From an uncultured Acidovorax sp. (GTDB lineage Bacteria > Pseudomonadota > Gammaproteobacteria > Burkholderiales > Burkholderiaceae_C), in contig CAJYKV010000010.1 of NCBI GenBank assembly GCA_913774955.1, positions 62,001 to 126,000 on the forward strand: a DNA stretch of 64,000 nt. Reading direction: 5' to 3'. The translations under genes were made by a program, and so were the position numbers. Positions 50,563 through 59,557 of the stretch are shown here, in pieces (position 1 is the first letter of the stretch; each line of letters starts with the position of its first letter). Under the pieces are notes generated by a model. That model ran no database searches and had not been told where the DNA came from. It was given only the letters and a program-made list of their open reading frames with translations.

Positions 50563-52578
50563 ATGGCCCAGCCCCCTTCCCCCGCAGCCCCCGTCCTGAA
50601 GCGCCGCCCGAACGACGAGCAGAAAGCCGTCCTCAACACCACGGCGAAAACCGTGCTCATCAACGCACTGGCCGGCACGGGCAAGACCACCACGCTGGTG
50701 ACCAAGGCGGCGGACCTGGTCCAGATGCGGGGCGCGCGCCGCGTGCTCATGCTGGCCTACTCCGATGCGGGCCTGGCCGCCATCCACGACCGGCTGGCCC
50801 GCTACATGCCGGCCGCGTCGCGCGAAGTGCGGATCATGACGGTGGAGCAGCTCTGCGAGGGCCTGCTGAAGGACCAGGGCCTGCCCGTTCACCGCCTGAC
50901 CGAGCCGCTGGAGCGCCAGCTGCTGATCCGCCAGGCCCATGCCGCGCTGCGGCAGGAGCTCCAGCGCGGACCGGGGCATGGCGGGGACGTGCCGCCCGAG
51001 GCCGCCGATTTCGCAGCGCGCGAACTGGACGTGCAGGCCTTCATCGATTTCGAGGCCCTGGCCAAGCAGCGGCTGCTGCTGCGCGACATCGCCCGCGAGG
51101 GCGTGGGCGCCGCGGCCTACTGCCGGGACCACGCGCTGGACTACGGCCTCTACCTGCTGCTGCGCCAGTACGAGCGGCTGCGGCGCGGGCCGGACGACGA
51201 ACCGCAGTTCTACGCCCCCGGCGACTGCACCTACGAGGTGGCCCGGCAGCTCTGGGAACTCGACGCCGACGCGCCCTACCCGCTGCTCGAGGGCCGCCAC
51301 GACGCGGTGCTCTTCGACGAGCTGCAGGACCTGGACGAAGCCGCGATGCTGGTGCTGCGCCGCCTGGTGGCCGGCGGCAACGGCGTGTTCGTGGGCGCGG
51401 GCGACTTCAACCAGCACATCCTGCCCGGCGCGTTCTCCGTCTTCGGCAACGGCCTGGAACGCCTGCGGCAGGAGCTGCCCGAGCCGCCCGAAGTGCTCAC
51501 GCTCGACACCACCTACCGTTTCGGCCAGGCCATCTGCGCGGGCCTGAACCCGCTCTTCGGCGTGGCGTTCGAGACGCACTACCCAAACCAGTCCGCCCGC
51601 TTCGAGCGGCTCGCCTACGACGACGACGAGGACTGCGCCCAGCAGCTGCTGGCCATCCACCAGACCGTGCGGCGCCTGCCGACGCCGGCGAACGGCACGG
51701 CGCCCTGCCTCACGGTGGTGCTGCGCTCGCCCGAGGATTCGGTGCTGCTGGAATGGTGCTTCGGCCACGAGGGAGTGCACTATGCCTGCCGGGGCATGAA
51801 GCGGTTCTACCAGCGCCGCGAGATCGCGCTGGTGCTGGCCCTGCTCTGGGCGCTGCCGGGCCGCGGCGGCCCGGTGCAACTCACGCAGGGCATCCTGAGC
51901 AGTGCCATCGAGGGCCTGCTGCGCTACGTGCGGCGCGGCAGCCGGCCCGATGCCGACGTGCTGGCCAACGGTCTCTTCGATCTGCAGGCGCTCGCGCAGC
52001 AGTCCACCGCCGAGGTGGACACCCGGGCCGTCGCTGGCGAACTCGTCCACCAGCCGGAGCGCCTGCGCGACTTCCTGCTGCGCGCGAGCTTCGACCCGAA
52101 CGCGCCCGTGGCTTCCGCCGCCTGCGAGGCCTGGCTGGCCCTGCCGCCCGCGGTGTGCGCCGACGCGGGCCGGCTGTGCCGCCATCCGCTGCTGCACCGC
52201 TTCTTCGCCGAAGCCCCCATCAGCCCCCATGAGTACCGCCAGTGCCTGGACAGCCTGCAGGCGCTCTCGCGCATCTGCGAGGGCCTGCCGGTGGATGAGT
52301 TCCTGGGCCGGCTCACGCTCATGGTGCAGTCGGGCATGCGGCAGCACCGCGAGCAGGAAGCGCCCAGCCTGCAATTGCTGACGGTGGAGCGCTGCAAAGG
52401 CCACGAATACGACCACGTGGCCGTGCCGCTGGTCGAGCGCGGGCGCTTTCCGCGCGCCGCCGCCCGCCACGAGGCCTACCGCGAGCGCAACATGCTCTAC
52501 GTGGCCATGACGCGCGCGAAAAAGCACCTGTGGCTGCTCGAAGGCAGCCAACGCCCCCTGGGCCCGGGGCCGGTCTGA
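50563..52578 (+). CDS. UvrD/Rep-like superfamily 1 helicase, compact and divergent
   Basis: A 671-residue SF1 helicase. The first ATPase half has Walker A NALAGTGKTTTLV (about 34-46) and Walker B VLFDELQDLDEA, with GDFNQHIL and TLDTTYRFGQAI for later motifs. The C-terminal part has LLTVERCKGHEYDHVAVPLV (motif V) and LYVAMTRAKKHLWLLEG (motif VI). It should move 3'-5' on single-stranded DNA. It is shorter than UvrD (about 720) with a shrunken 2B region and no nuclease domain. The start MAQPPSPAAP is chosen because upstream residues are not family-like. Stand-alone gene; biological role unknown. Confidence 0.9.
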   Translation: MAQPPSPAAPVLKRRPNDEQKAVLNTTAKTVLINALAGTGKTTTLVTKAADLVQMRGARRVLMLAYSDAGLAAIHDRLARYMPAASREVRIMTVEQLCEGLLKDQGLPVHRLTEPLERQLLIRQAHAALRQELQRGPGHGGDVPPEAADFAARELDVQAFIDFEALAKQRLLLRDIAREGVGAAAYCRDHALDYGLYLLLRQYERLRRGPDDEPQFYAPGDCTYEVARQLWELDADAPYPLLEGRHDAVLFDELQDLDEAAMLVLRRLVAGGNGVFVGAGDFNQHILPGAFSVFGNGLERLRQELPEPPEVLTLDTTYRFGQAICAGLNPLFGVAFETHYPNQSARFERLAYDDDEDCAQQLLAIHQTVRRLPTPANGTAPCLTVVLRSPEDSVLLEWCFGHEGVHYACRGMKRFYQRREIALVLALLWALPGRGGPVQLTQGILSSAIEGLLRYVRRGSRPDADVLANGLFDLQALAQQSTAEVDTRAVAGELVHQPERLRDFLLRASFDPNAPVASAACEAWLALPPAVCADAGRLCRHPLLHRFFAEAPISPHEYRQCLDSLQALSRICEGLPVDEFLGRLTLMVQSGMRQHREQEAPSLQLLTVERCKGHEYDHVAVPLVERGRFPRAAARHEAYRERNMLYVAMTRAKKHLWLLEGSQRPLGPGPV

Positions 52579-52697
52579 GCGGGCCGTCCCGGAGGGCACG
52601 TCCTCAGACCGTATCCGACCCGCATCCGACCCACATTCACGCGGCGCTGAAAGAAAACTCACGCACCGGCGGCGGGCCTTCCTCTAAAGTGAAGGGC

Positions 52698-54248
52698 ATG
52701 AGCGCCACCGCCCCCCTTCCCGCGTCCGCCCCCGTCCCCGGCCCGGGACCCGATCCCGCCACGCAGCAGCCCTCCGGCGGCACCGCGCGCGCCGCCCTCC
52801 AGGCGCAGGTCGTGCAGGCGCTCGGCGCCCATCTGCCGGCCCACACGCTGCTCTGGCATGCGGAAGACACCACGCCCTACGAATGCGACGGCCTCACCGC
52901 CTACCGCCAGCGGCCGATGGTCGTCTGCCTGCCGGAAACCGAGGCGCAGGTGCAGGCCGTGCTGCGCACCTGCCATGCGCTCGGCGTGCCGGTGGTGGCA
53001 CGCGGCGCGGGCACCGGCCTGTCGGGCGGCGCGATGCCGCACGCGGCCGGCGTCACGCTCTCGCTGGCCCGTTTCAACCGCATCCTCGCGATCGATCCTG
53101 TCGCCTGCACCGCGCGCGTGCAATGCGGCGTGCGCAATCTCGCGATCAGCGAAGCCGCGGCGCCGCACGGCCTCTACTACGCGCCCGATCCGTCGAGCCA
53201 GATCGCCTGCACCATCGGCGGCAACGTCGCCGAGAACTCGGGCGGCGTGCACTGCCTGAAATACGGCCTCACCGTGCACAACGTGCTGCGCGTGCGCGGG
53301 TTCACGGCCGAGGGCGATCCCGTCACCTTCGGCAGCGAGGCGCTCGACACACCGGGCTACGACCTGCTGGCCGCCGTGATCGGCAGCGAAGGCATGCTCG
53401 CCATCGCCCTGGAAGTCACCGTGCGGCTGATCCCGAAGCCGCGCGTCGCGCGCTGCATCATGGCGAGCTTCGACGACGTGCGCCGCGCGGGCGACGCCGT
53501 CGCCGCCGTGATCGCGGCCGGCATCATCCCGGCCGGCCTGGAGATGATGGACCGGCCCATGACCGCCGCCGTCGAGGACTTCGTGCACGCCGGCTACGAC
53601 CTCGCGGCCGAAGCCATCCTGCTGTGCGAATCCGACGGCACGCCCGAGGAGGTCGAGGAAGAGATCGCCCGCATGAGCGCCGTGCTGCGCGAGGCCGGCG
53701 CCACCGCCATCACGGTGAGCCAGGACGAGGCCGAGCGGCTGCGCTTCTGGAGCGGCCGCAAGAACGCCTTCCCCGCCTCGGGCCGCATGAGCCCCGACTA
53801 CATGTGCATGGATTCCACCATCCCGCGCAAGCGCCTGGCCGACATCCTGCTCGCCATCCAGGCCATGGAGCAGAAATACGGCCTGCGCTGCGCCAACGTC
53901 TTCCATGCGGGCGACGGCAACCTGCATCCGCTGATCCTCTTCGATGCGAACGACCCCGACCAGCTGCACCGCTGCGAACTCTTCGGCGCCGACATCCTGG
54001 AGACCAGCGTGGCCATGGGCGGCACCGTGACCGGCGAGCACGGCGTGGGCGTGGAGAAGCTCAACTCCATGTGCACGCAGTTCACCGCCGAGGAGAACGC
54101 GCAGATGTTCGCGCTCAAGGCGGCCTTCGACCCGGCCGGGCTGCTCAACCCGGGCAAGGTGATCCCCACGCTCCAGCGCTGCGCCGAATATGGCCGGATG
54201 CTCGTGCGGGGCGGCCGCATCGCGCACCCCGACCTGCCCCGGTTCTGA
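52698..54248 (+). CDS. FAD-linked oxidase, GlcD / D-lactate dehydrogenase-like
   Basis: A 516-residue flavoprotein of the GlcD/D-2-hydroxyacid dehydrogenase type. The PCMH FAD domain includes VARGAGTGLSGGAMPHAAGV and SSQIACTIGGNVAENSGGVH; the C-terminal FAD-oxidase domain has NVFHAGDGNLHPLI, TGEHGVGVEKL and AAFDPAGLLNPGKVIP. It oxidises a 2-hydroxy acid such as glycolate or D-lactate. No glcE or glcF gene is adjacent, so it may act alone or with partners elsewhere. The start ATG follows GAAGGG. The Pro/Ala-rich first 35 residues are a non-conserved lead. Confidence 0.93.
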   Translation: MSATAPLPASAPVPGPGPDPATQQPSGGTARAALQAQVVQALGAHLPAHTLLWHAEDTTPYECDGLTAYRQRPMVVCLPETEAQVQAVLRTCHALGVPVVARGAGTGLSGGAMPHAAGVTLSLARFNRILAIDPVACTARVQCGVRNLAISEAAAPHGLYYAPDPSSQIACTIGGNVAENSGGVHCLKYGLTVHNVLRVRGFTAEGDPVTFGSEALDTPGYDLLAAVIGSEGMLAIALEVTVRLIPKPRVARCIMASFDDVRRAGDAVAAVIAAGIIPAGLEMMDRPMTAAVEDFVHAGYDLAAEAILLCESDGTPEEVEEEIARMSAVLREAGATAITVSQDEAERLRFWSGRKNAFPASGRMSPDYMCMDSTIPRKRLADILLAIQAMEQKYGLRCANVFHAGDGNLHPLILFDANDPDQLHRCELFGADILETSVAMGGTVTGEHGVGVEKLNSMCTQFTAEENAQMFALKAAFDPAGLLNPGKVIPTLQRCAEYGRMLVRGGRIAHPDLPRF

Positions 54249-54276
54249 CCGGCGGCGCGCCGGCCGGTCCAGGGCG

Positions 54277-55509
54277 TCAGTGCGCGCCCGGCTCCCCCGG
54301 GCCTTCGGGGTGCGCCATCAGCCATCGCCGGATGGCGGCCACCGTCTCGCTGCTCTGGCGCGTCAGGCGTCCGGCGTCGTCCAGCACCGGCACGGTCGCC
54401 ATGCGGTACAGCGCGCCGCCCACGGTCGCCAGCAGCGACAGCAGCTGGCGGTCGGCGGAGCGCAGTTCCGCCGCGGCGCCCTCCCCTGCGCCCACGCGCC
54501 TGCGTCCCGCGGGCCCCGCCTCTTCCTCGCGGTCCTGCTGCACATCCAGCACGCGCCGGGCGTGCAGCGCGACGGGACCGAACCGCGCCTGCAGGCGCGC
54601 GAGCAGCCATGCGATCTCCCGCACCCGCAGATCGATGGCGTCGAGCGCGGCGGCCGCGCTCTCCACCTGCTCGGCGGCATCCTGCAGCGAGGCGGAATGC
54701 AGGCGCGCCACCCGCAACGCCTCGTCCATCCGCCCTTCCGCGCAGGCACGCAGCGACCGCAGCACCGCCGCGTCGACCACGCCGCCGAGCACCAGGAACG
54801 GCGGGCGTCCGTCGTCCTCGGGCGGCACGTGGCCGGTGCCCAGCCAGGCCACGGTCACGTTGCCCGGCGCAGGGGCCATCGCGCCGTCCCCGGCGCACAG
54901 CGACCAGGCCGGCAGTACGCCGGCCGGCAGCCCCTGCCCGCCGAAGCCGCGCAGCTCCACGGCGCGCTCGACCGCCGTGGCGAGGTCCTCGAGCCGGGGC
55001 GCTCCCTGCTCCGGCGAGCCCCCGAGGCCCGCGCCGCGGGTGGGCGCGATCCCCCGCGGCAGCCGCCGCGCGAGCGACAGCACCTCCGCCAGATCCTGCG
55101 CCCGTACCTGCAGCCGCGCGCTGCCGAGCGCCGCCAGACGGCCCGCCAGCAGGCGGCGGCGATCGTCCAGCGCCAGGGCCAGTGTCCGGAAGTGCCATTC
55201 GGCGGACGCGATCCAGCGGTCCGCCGTGGTGAACGGGTCCGCCATGCACCAGGCGAGCCGCAGCTGCGCGACCGCGATCTCGACCGGATCGTCCGCACGC
55301 GGCGGTGCGAACGTTCCGCGCTGCGGACCGATCCCTCCGCTACCCTTGCCGGGCTCCGCCACCCGCCCCGCTGCACCCGCCGCCACGCCCCCCGGCCCGC
55401 TCTCCGTGACCGGTGCGGCGGCCCTTGCCGGGCCCGCGTGGGCCCCGTGCTCCGGCGCGTACAGCGCCACGCCTCCGATGTCCTCCATATCCACCCTCCT
55501 CCCGTTCAT
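54277..55509 (-). CDS. Unknown protein divergent from tandem HTH genes
   Basis: A 410-residue soluble protein that I cannot assign. It has no signal peptide or membrane segment. Residues about 15-70 are Gly/Pro/Ala-rich and probably disordered; the rest is mainly helical and Ala/Leu/Arg-rich, with LRLAWCMADPFTTADRWIAS, a middle GNVTVAWLGTGHVPPEDDG and a helical end with VAAIRRWLMAHPEGPGE. An ATG at 55488 (MEDIGGVALY) is a possible alternative start. It faces the first of two paralogous helix-turn-helix genes across 113 bases that contain a dyad, so control by those proteins is plausible. Confidence 0.7.
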   Translation of the reverse strand: MNGRRVDMEDIGGVALYAPEHGAHAGPARAAAPVTESGPGGVAAGAAGRVAEPGKGSGGIGPQRGTFAPPRADDPVEIAVAQLRLAWCMADPFTTADRWIASAEWHFRTLALALDDRRRLLAGRLAALGSARLQVRAQDLAEVLSLARRLPRGIAPTRGAGLGGSPEQGAPRLEDLATAVERAVELRGFGGQGLPAGVLPAWSLCAGDGAMAPAPGNVTVAWLGTGHVPPEDDGRPPFLVLGGVVDAAVLRSLRACAEGRMDEALRVARLHSASLQDAAEQVESAAAALDAIDLRVREIAWLLARLQARFGPVALHARRVLDVQQDREEEAGPAGRRRVGAGEGAAAELRSADRQLLSLLATVGGALYRMATVPVLDDAGRLTRQSSETVAAIRRWLMAHPEGPGEPGAH

Positions 55510-55555
55510 GCAGGCCCTGGACGCAACGGCCTCCCAGCTGCTACGTAACCAGAAA

Positions 55556-55572
55556 TCACGCCAATTTCGTGA
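55556..55572. promoter_or_regulatory. Dyad in the gap between the unknown gene and HTH gene 1
   Basis: TCACG and CGTGA flank CCAATTT in an AT-rich patch of an otherwise GC-rich gap. It lies between two divergent starts and is a candidate operator, with low information content. A related but not identical TTTCGAGTCAC segment precedes the second HTH gene. Confidence 0.35.
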
Positions 55573-55622
55573 CTATATCGCCGAATCACCCCGGAAACTC
55601 GGCAGTTCCCTAGCGTGACTGC

Positions 55623-56048
55623 ATGCAGGATGCAAAGCAAAATTTTGCCGAGAAGTTACGAAAAGCTATGGAGAGGGCCGGATACGAAGCCAGGCCCTCG
55701 GTCCTGGAGCGGGAATTCAACACCCGGCACTGGGGCAAGCCCATGAGCCTGCATGGCGTGCGGCGCTGGCTGCTCGGCGAAACCCTGCCCGACCACCGCA
55801 AGCTCGCCACCCTCTCGCAATGGCTCCAGGTGCCCCTGCAGGACTTCCTTGCCGGGGCCGCGCCCCCCGGTACGCCCCGCACCGACGAGCCCTCCGGCCT
55901 GTGGCATGCCGGCATGGGCTACGATGACCGCAAGCTCTTCGAGATCTACCTGCGCCTGCCCGTCCCGCAGCGCCGCGTCGCCCGCGAGGTGATCCTCGCG
56001 ATCGCCCGCGCCCACGCCGCCGACGCCGAAAAACAGCGCAAAAGCTGA
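55623..56048 (+). CDS. Helix-turn-helix regulator, first of tandem pair
   Basis: A 141-residue protein with an XRE-like DNA-binding half (about 6-75; LEREFNTRHWGKPMSLHGVR, RRWLLGETLPDHRKLATLSQ) and a conserved C-terminal helix (LFEIYLRLPVPQRRVAREVI). It is about 70 percent identical by eye to the next gene. No ribosome site precedes the ATG; a TAGCGTGACTGC block lies directly before it and is nearly repeated before the second gene. Function is inferred from the HTH only. Such short regulators occur in Comamonadaceae, sometimes near mobile DNA. Confidence 0.82.
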   Translation: MQDAKQNFAEKLRKAMERAGYEARPSVLEREFNTRHWGKPMSLHGVRRWLLGETLPDHRKLATLSQWLQVPLQDFLAGAAPPGTPRTDEPSGLWHAGMGYDDRKLFEIYLRLPVPQRRVAREVILAIARAHAADAEKQRKS

Positions 56049-56152
56049 GCGCCGCCGCCCCGGCCGCAGTCCACTGAACCAAGGATCACGCGGGCAGCGT
56101 AACCCGCCTTTCGAGTCACTCTGCAGTTCGTGCCGGTCCCTAGCGTGCCGGC

Positions 56153-56587
56153 ATGCAGGACGACGCAAAACAAAAATTCGCCCGGAAGTTGCGGGAGGCA
56201 ATGGAAACGGCAGGCTACGAGGCCAAACCCTCGGTACTCGAACGCGAGTTCAACACGCGCCATTGGGGCAAGCCCATGACGCTGCACGGCGTGCGCCGCT
56301 GGCTGCTCGGCGAGACCATGCCGGGCCCGCGCAAGCTCACCACGCTGGCGCAGTGGCTGCGCGTGCCCATGGAGGATTTCGTCGATGCGGGCGAGGGCGC
56401 GGCCCTGCGCGCCACCGGCGAGCCCCTCCACAAGTGGCATGCGGGGCTGGGCTACGACGACCGCGAGCTCTTCGACATCTACCTCAAGCTGCCAGTGCCC
56501 CAGCGCCGGCTGGCGCGCGAGGTGATCCTGGCCATCGCGCGGGCGCACGAGGCCGGGGAAGCGCAGCGCAAGGACCGGGACGGCTGA
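56153..56587 (+). CDS. Helix-turn-helix regulator, second of tandem pair
   Basis: A 144-residue paralogue of the preceding protein, with the same HTH half (VLEREFNTRHWGKPMTLHGV, RRWLLGETMPGPRKLTTLAQ) and C-terminal helix (YLKLPVPQRRLAREVILAIA). Differences are concentrated in the middle linker (about 78-100). The upstream block TCCCTAGCGTGCCGGC matches that of the first gene, so the duplication included the start region. It follows by 104 bases. The two may form mixed dimers or bind each other's promoters. Confidence 0.82.
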   Translation: MQDDAKQKFARKLREAMETAGYEAKPSVLEREFNTRHWGKPMTLHGVRRWLLGETMPGPRKLTTLAQWLRVPMEDFVDAGEGAALRATGEPLHKWHAGLGYDDRELFDIYLKLPVPQRRLAREVILAIARAHEAGEAQRKDRDG

Positions 56588-56624
56588 CGTCCCGCGGGCC
56601 GGGCCGGCCCACGCGAAGGAGCGC

Positions 56625-58055
56625 TCAGCCGGCCAGGACGCCCAGCCCCCGGGCCAGCTCGGAGGCGTGCGAGAGCGCGAACAGCACCAGCCCGATCAGG
56701 CCGCCGACCACCGTGCCGTTGATGCGGATGTACTGCAGGTCGCTGCCGATGTGCAGCTCCACCAGCCGTGCCATCTCCTTGGCGTCCCAGCGGTCCACCG
56801 TGTTGCGGATGTGCTCGGCCACGAACTGCGACAGATCGGGCGCCACCTGCGTGGCCCAGAGCTGCAGGCGCACGTTCAGCCGCACCCGCAGCGCCGGATC
56901 GCCCGCGAGCGCCATGCCCAGCCACTGGCCCATGGCGGCCACCTTGCGCGACACCTCGGAGTGCTCGTCGGACAGGTCCTTCTGCAGCCGCTCGCGCAGG
57001 CTGGTCCACAGCTCCTGCACGTAGCGGCCCAGGGTCTCGTCGTTCTGCAGGTATTCGCGCAGCTCGAGCCCCCGGCGCTCCCATTCGGGATCGGTCTGCA
57101 GCCGCTCGATCAGCCGCTGCACGGCCGCGTCCAGCGCCGTGCGCAGCTGGTGCGAAGGATCGCTCGCCACCTCGGCCAGCAGGCTGTCGATCGCCTGAGC
57201 GATCGCGCCCGCCCCCTTGCCGCCCAGCCAGTCGGTGGGCAGCACCTTCTCCTTGAGCGGGTGCTCGCGCCGTATCCACTGCACGATGGCCTCGGCGATG
57301 AAGGTACGCGTCTCGGGCGCGCGCAGCAGCAGCGTCACGCGCCCCAGCACGTCGTCGAGCAGCACCTGGTGCCGGCCATTGTGGGTGAGCGCCTCCAGCG
57401 CCGCCGCCATGGTGCGCGACAGGTCGAGCTGGCCCACCAGCGCGCGCGCGGCCTGGTTCATGAACCGCTGGATGCGCGCATCCTCCACCGTGTCCAGCGC
57501 CGCGAGCGCCAGCCGCGCCACCTGCCGCCCCAGCAGCTGGGCATTGCCCGGCGAGGTGAGCCACTGCGCGAGCATGTCGGCCGGATCGTGCCGGCGGATG
57601 AGGTTGACGAGCGAGGGCGCGTCCAGGAACTTGTCGCGCACGAACGTGGCCAGGTTGCCGCCGATGCGCTCCTTGTTGCGCGCGATGATGTCGGTATGCC
57701 GCTGCACCCACGGCAGCGGGATGCGGCGGAACAGCGCCGACACCGCGAACCAGTCGGCCAGCGCGCCGACCATGGCGGCCTCGGCCATGGCGCGCACGCA
57801 GTCCACCGCCAGGCCCGGAGGGAAGGCATACGTGCCGGCGAACACCGCCGTCACCGCCATCAGCAGGCCCGTGGCGAGCCATTTGGAGCGTGCCAGCGCC
57901 AGCGCGTGCGCGGTCGCCGCGGGCGGGGTCACGGCGACCGCCTCCGGCCCGTCGGCGGGCAGGGGGGCGGTGGAGCGGCCCGCGGCGCCCGGCGCCTCGC
58001 TTGCCGTGCCGAGGCCGCCATCGCCGGAACTGCGGTTGCGCGTGCTGCTGTCCAT
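56625..58055 (-). CDS. DUF445 membrane protein
   Basis: A 476-residue protein with an Ala/Pro-rich N-terminal lead, two membrane segments near 50-70 and 80-100, a long amphipathic helical body (DUF445: AALADWFAVSALFRRIP-type GALADWFAVSALFRRIPLPW and NKERIGGNLATFVRDKFL) and one C-terminal membrane segment (VVGGLIGLVLFALS). The family is widespread in bacteria and of unknown function; the body resembles a membrane-tethered coiled rod. The start MDSSTRN follows GGGGGA. It runs convergent with the second HTH gene. Confidence 0.92.
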   Translation of the reverse strand: MDSSTRNRSSGDGGLGTASEAPGAAGRSTAPLPADGPEAVAVTPPAATAHALALARSKWLATGLLMAVTAVFAGTYAFPPGLAVDCVRAMAEAAMVGALADWFAVSALFRRIPLPWVQRHTDIIARNKERIGGNLATFVRDKFLDAPSLVNLIRRHDPADMLAQWLTSPGNAQLLGRQVARLALAALDTVEDARIQRFMNQAARALVGQLDLSRTMAAALEALTHNGRHQVLLDDVLGRVTLLLRAPETRTFIAEAIVQWIRREHPLKEKVLPTDWLGGKGAGAIAQAIDSLLAEVASDPSHQLRTALDAAVQRLIERLQTDPEWERRGLELREYLQNDETLGRYVQELWTSLRERLQKDLSDEHSEVSRKVAAMGQWLGMALAGDPALRVRLNVRLQLWATQVAPDLSQFVAEHIRNTVDRWDAKEMARLVELHIGSDLQYIRINGTVVGGLIGLVLFALSHASELARGLGVLAG

Positions 58056-58170
58056 TCCCCCGAGAATAGCCCGCCGGTGCGCGGCCCGCGCGTAAGCAAC
58101 TGTTGCCCGTACGGGCTTGGCGGGCAACGCGGCCGCACCGCGCGCCCTGCGCAGGGCCTGTACCCGGACC

Positions 58171-59304
58171 TCAGCGCGGCGCCACGCGGTCCAGCGCCGC
58201 TGAGAGGTGCCCCACGGTGCGGTCCACGTTGCGCCACTTGTCCAGGCCGAAGAGGCCCAGGCGGAAGGTCTGGAAATCCGGGCGCTCGCCGCACTGCAGC
58301 GGCACGCCCGCGGCCGTCTGCAGGCCGGCCTCCTGGAACTTGCTGCCGTTCTGGATGCCCGCATCGGTGGTGTAGCTCACCACCACGCCCGGCGCCTTCC
58401 AGCCCTCGGCCGCCACGCTCGGGAAGCCGCGCGACTCCAGCAGCGCGCGCACCTTCGCACCCAGTTCGATCTGCCGCTCGCGCACCCGCTCGAAGCCGTC
58501 GTCACGGGTCTCGAACATCACGTCGCGCAGCCGCACCAGCGCATCGGTCGGCATGGTCGTGTGGTAGGCGTGCTTGCCCTTTTCGTAGCCCTCGGCGATC
58601 TGCATCCACTTCTTGAGGTCGCACGAGAAGCTGGAGCTCTGCGTGCCCTCGATCGCCTGCCGGGCACGCTCGCTCAGCATCACCATGGCGCAGCAGGGCG
58701 AGCCGCTCCAGCCCTTCTGCGGCGCCGAGATGAGCACGTCCACGCCCGTGGCGCGCATGTCCACCCACATCGCGCCCGAAGCCACGCAGTCGAGCACGAA
58801 CAGCGCGCCCACCTCGTGCGCCGCATCCGCCACGGTGCGCAGGTAGTCGTCCGGCAGCAGGATGCCGCTGGCCGTCTCCACGTGCGGAGCGAACACCACC
58901 TTCGGCCGCTCGGCACGGATGGCCTGCGCCACCTCGTCGGCGGGGCACGGCGCCCACGGTGCCTGCGGGCCCTCGCCCTGCTGGCGCGCCTGGCAGACCA
59001 CGGCGCCGCCGCCGAGCCCGCCCGCGTCGAAGATCTGGCTCCAGCGGTAGCTGAACCAGCCGTTGCGCACGATCAGCGCCTTTTCGCGGTTGGCGAACTG
59101 GCGGGCCACGGCCTCCATGCCGAAGGTGCCGCTGCCGGGCACCAGCACCGCGGTGTGGGCGCCGTACACCGTCTTCAGCGTGGCGAGGATGTCCTGCATC
59201 ACGCCGGTGAAGCGCTTGGACATGTGGTTGAGGGCGCGGTCGGTGTAGACGACCGAGAACTCCAGCAGGCCATCGGGATCGACATCGGGCAACAGTCCGG
59301 GCAT
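58171..59304 (-). CDS. Class V aminotransferase, alanine/serine-glyoxylate type
   Basis: A 377-residue PLP enzyme of fold type I, class V. The PLP lysine is Lys197 in LISAPQKGWSGSPCCAM; the preceding Asp is in LFVLDCVASGAMW, and VLVPGSGTFGMEAVARQF forms the phosphate loop. Closest in style to alanine-glyoxylate, serine-glyoxylate or 2-aminoethylphosphonate aminotransferases, so the natural amino donor cannot be fixed. The start MPGLLPDVD follows AAGGAG. Divergent from ltaE, another enzyme of glycine metabolism, and about 9 kb from purU. Confidence 0.9.
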   Translation of the reverse strand: MPGLLPDVDPDGLLEFSVVYTDRALNHMSKRFTGVMQDILATLKTVYGAHTAVLVPGSGTFGMEAVARQFANREKALIVRNGWFSYRWSQIFDAGGLGGGAVVCQARQQGEGPQAPWAPCPADEVAQAIRAERPKVVFAPHVETASGILLPDDYLRTVADAAHEVGALFVLDCVASGAMWVDMRATGVDVLISAPQKGWSGSPCCAMVMLSERARQAIEGTQSSSFSCDLKKWMQIAEGYEKGKHAYHTTMPTDALVRLRDVMFETRDDGFERVRERQIELGAKVRALLESRGFPSVAAEGWKAPGVVVSYTTDAGIQNGSKFQEAGLQTAAGVPLQCGERPDFQTFRLGLFGLDKWRNVDRTVGHLSAALDRVAPR

Positions 59305-59557
59305 GGCGGGGCAACTCCTTGGAACGGAAACGGCCAGGGGGAATGGAGAGGGAAGGCGCGGAAGCGGCCCCGAGGCCAGCAGATACCGGCAAGCCGCGCA
59401 CGGATGGCAGCAGCTTACACCGCGCCCGCCGCCCGGACCGTCGCGCATCCGCGGGGGAATTCGGCGCCCCGCCGGGCTCGGGCGGCGGACGCGGCTAGTA
59501 TGGCGACCGCCCACCGCGCCCTTCGATCCCACCCGCCCCTTCCAGGAAACCGATTCG

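Noticed and set aside
48501-50750. Upstream continuation of the GGDEF/EAL frame over purU and the LysR gene, giving a 1411-residue reading
   Set aside because: The added 750 residues are antisense to conserved genes and not family-like; the ATG at 48500 gives a normal domain layout.
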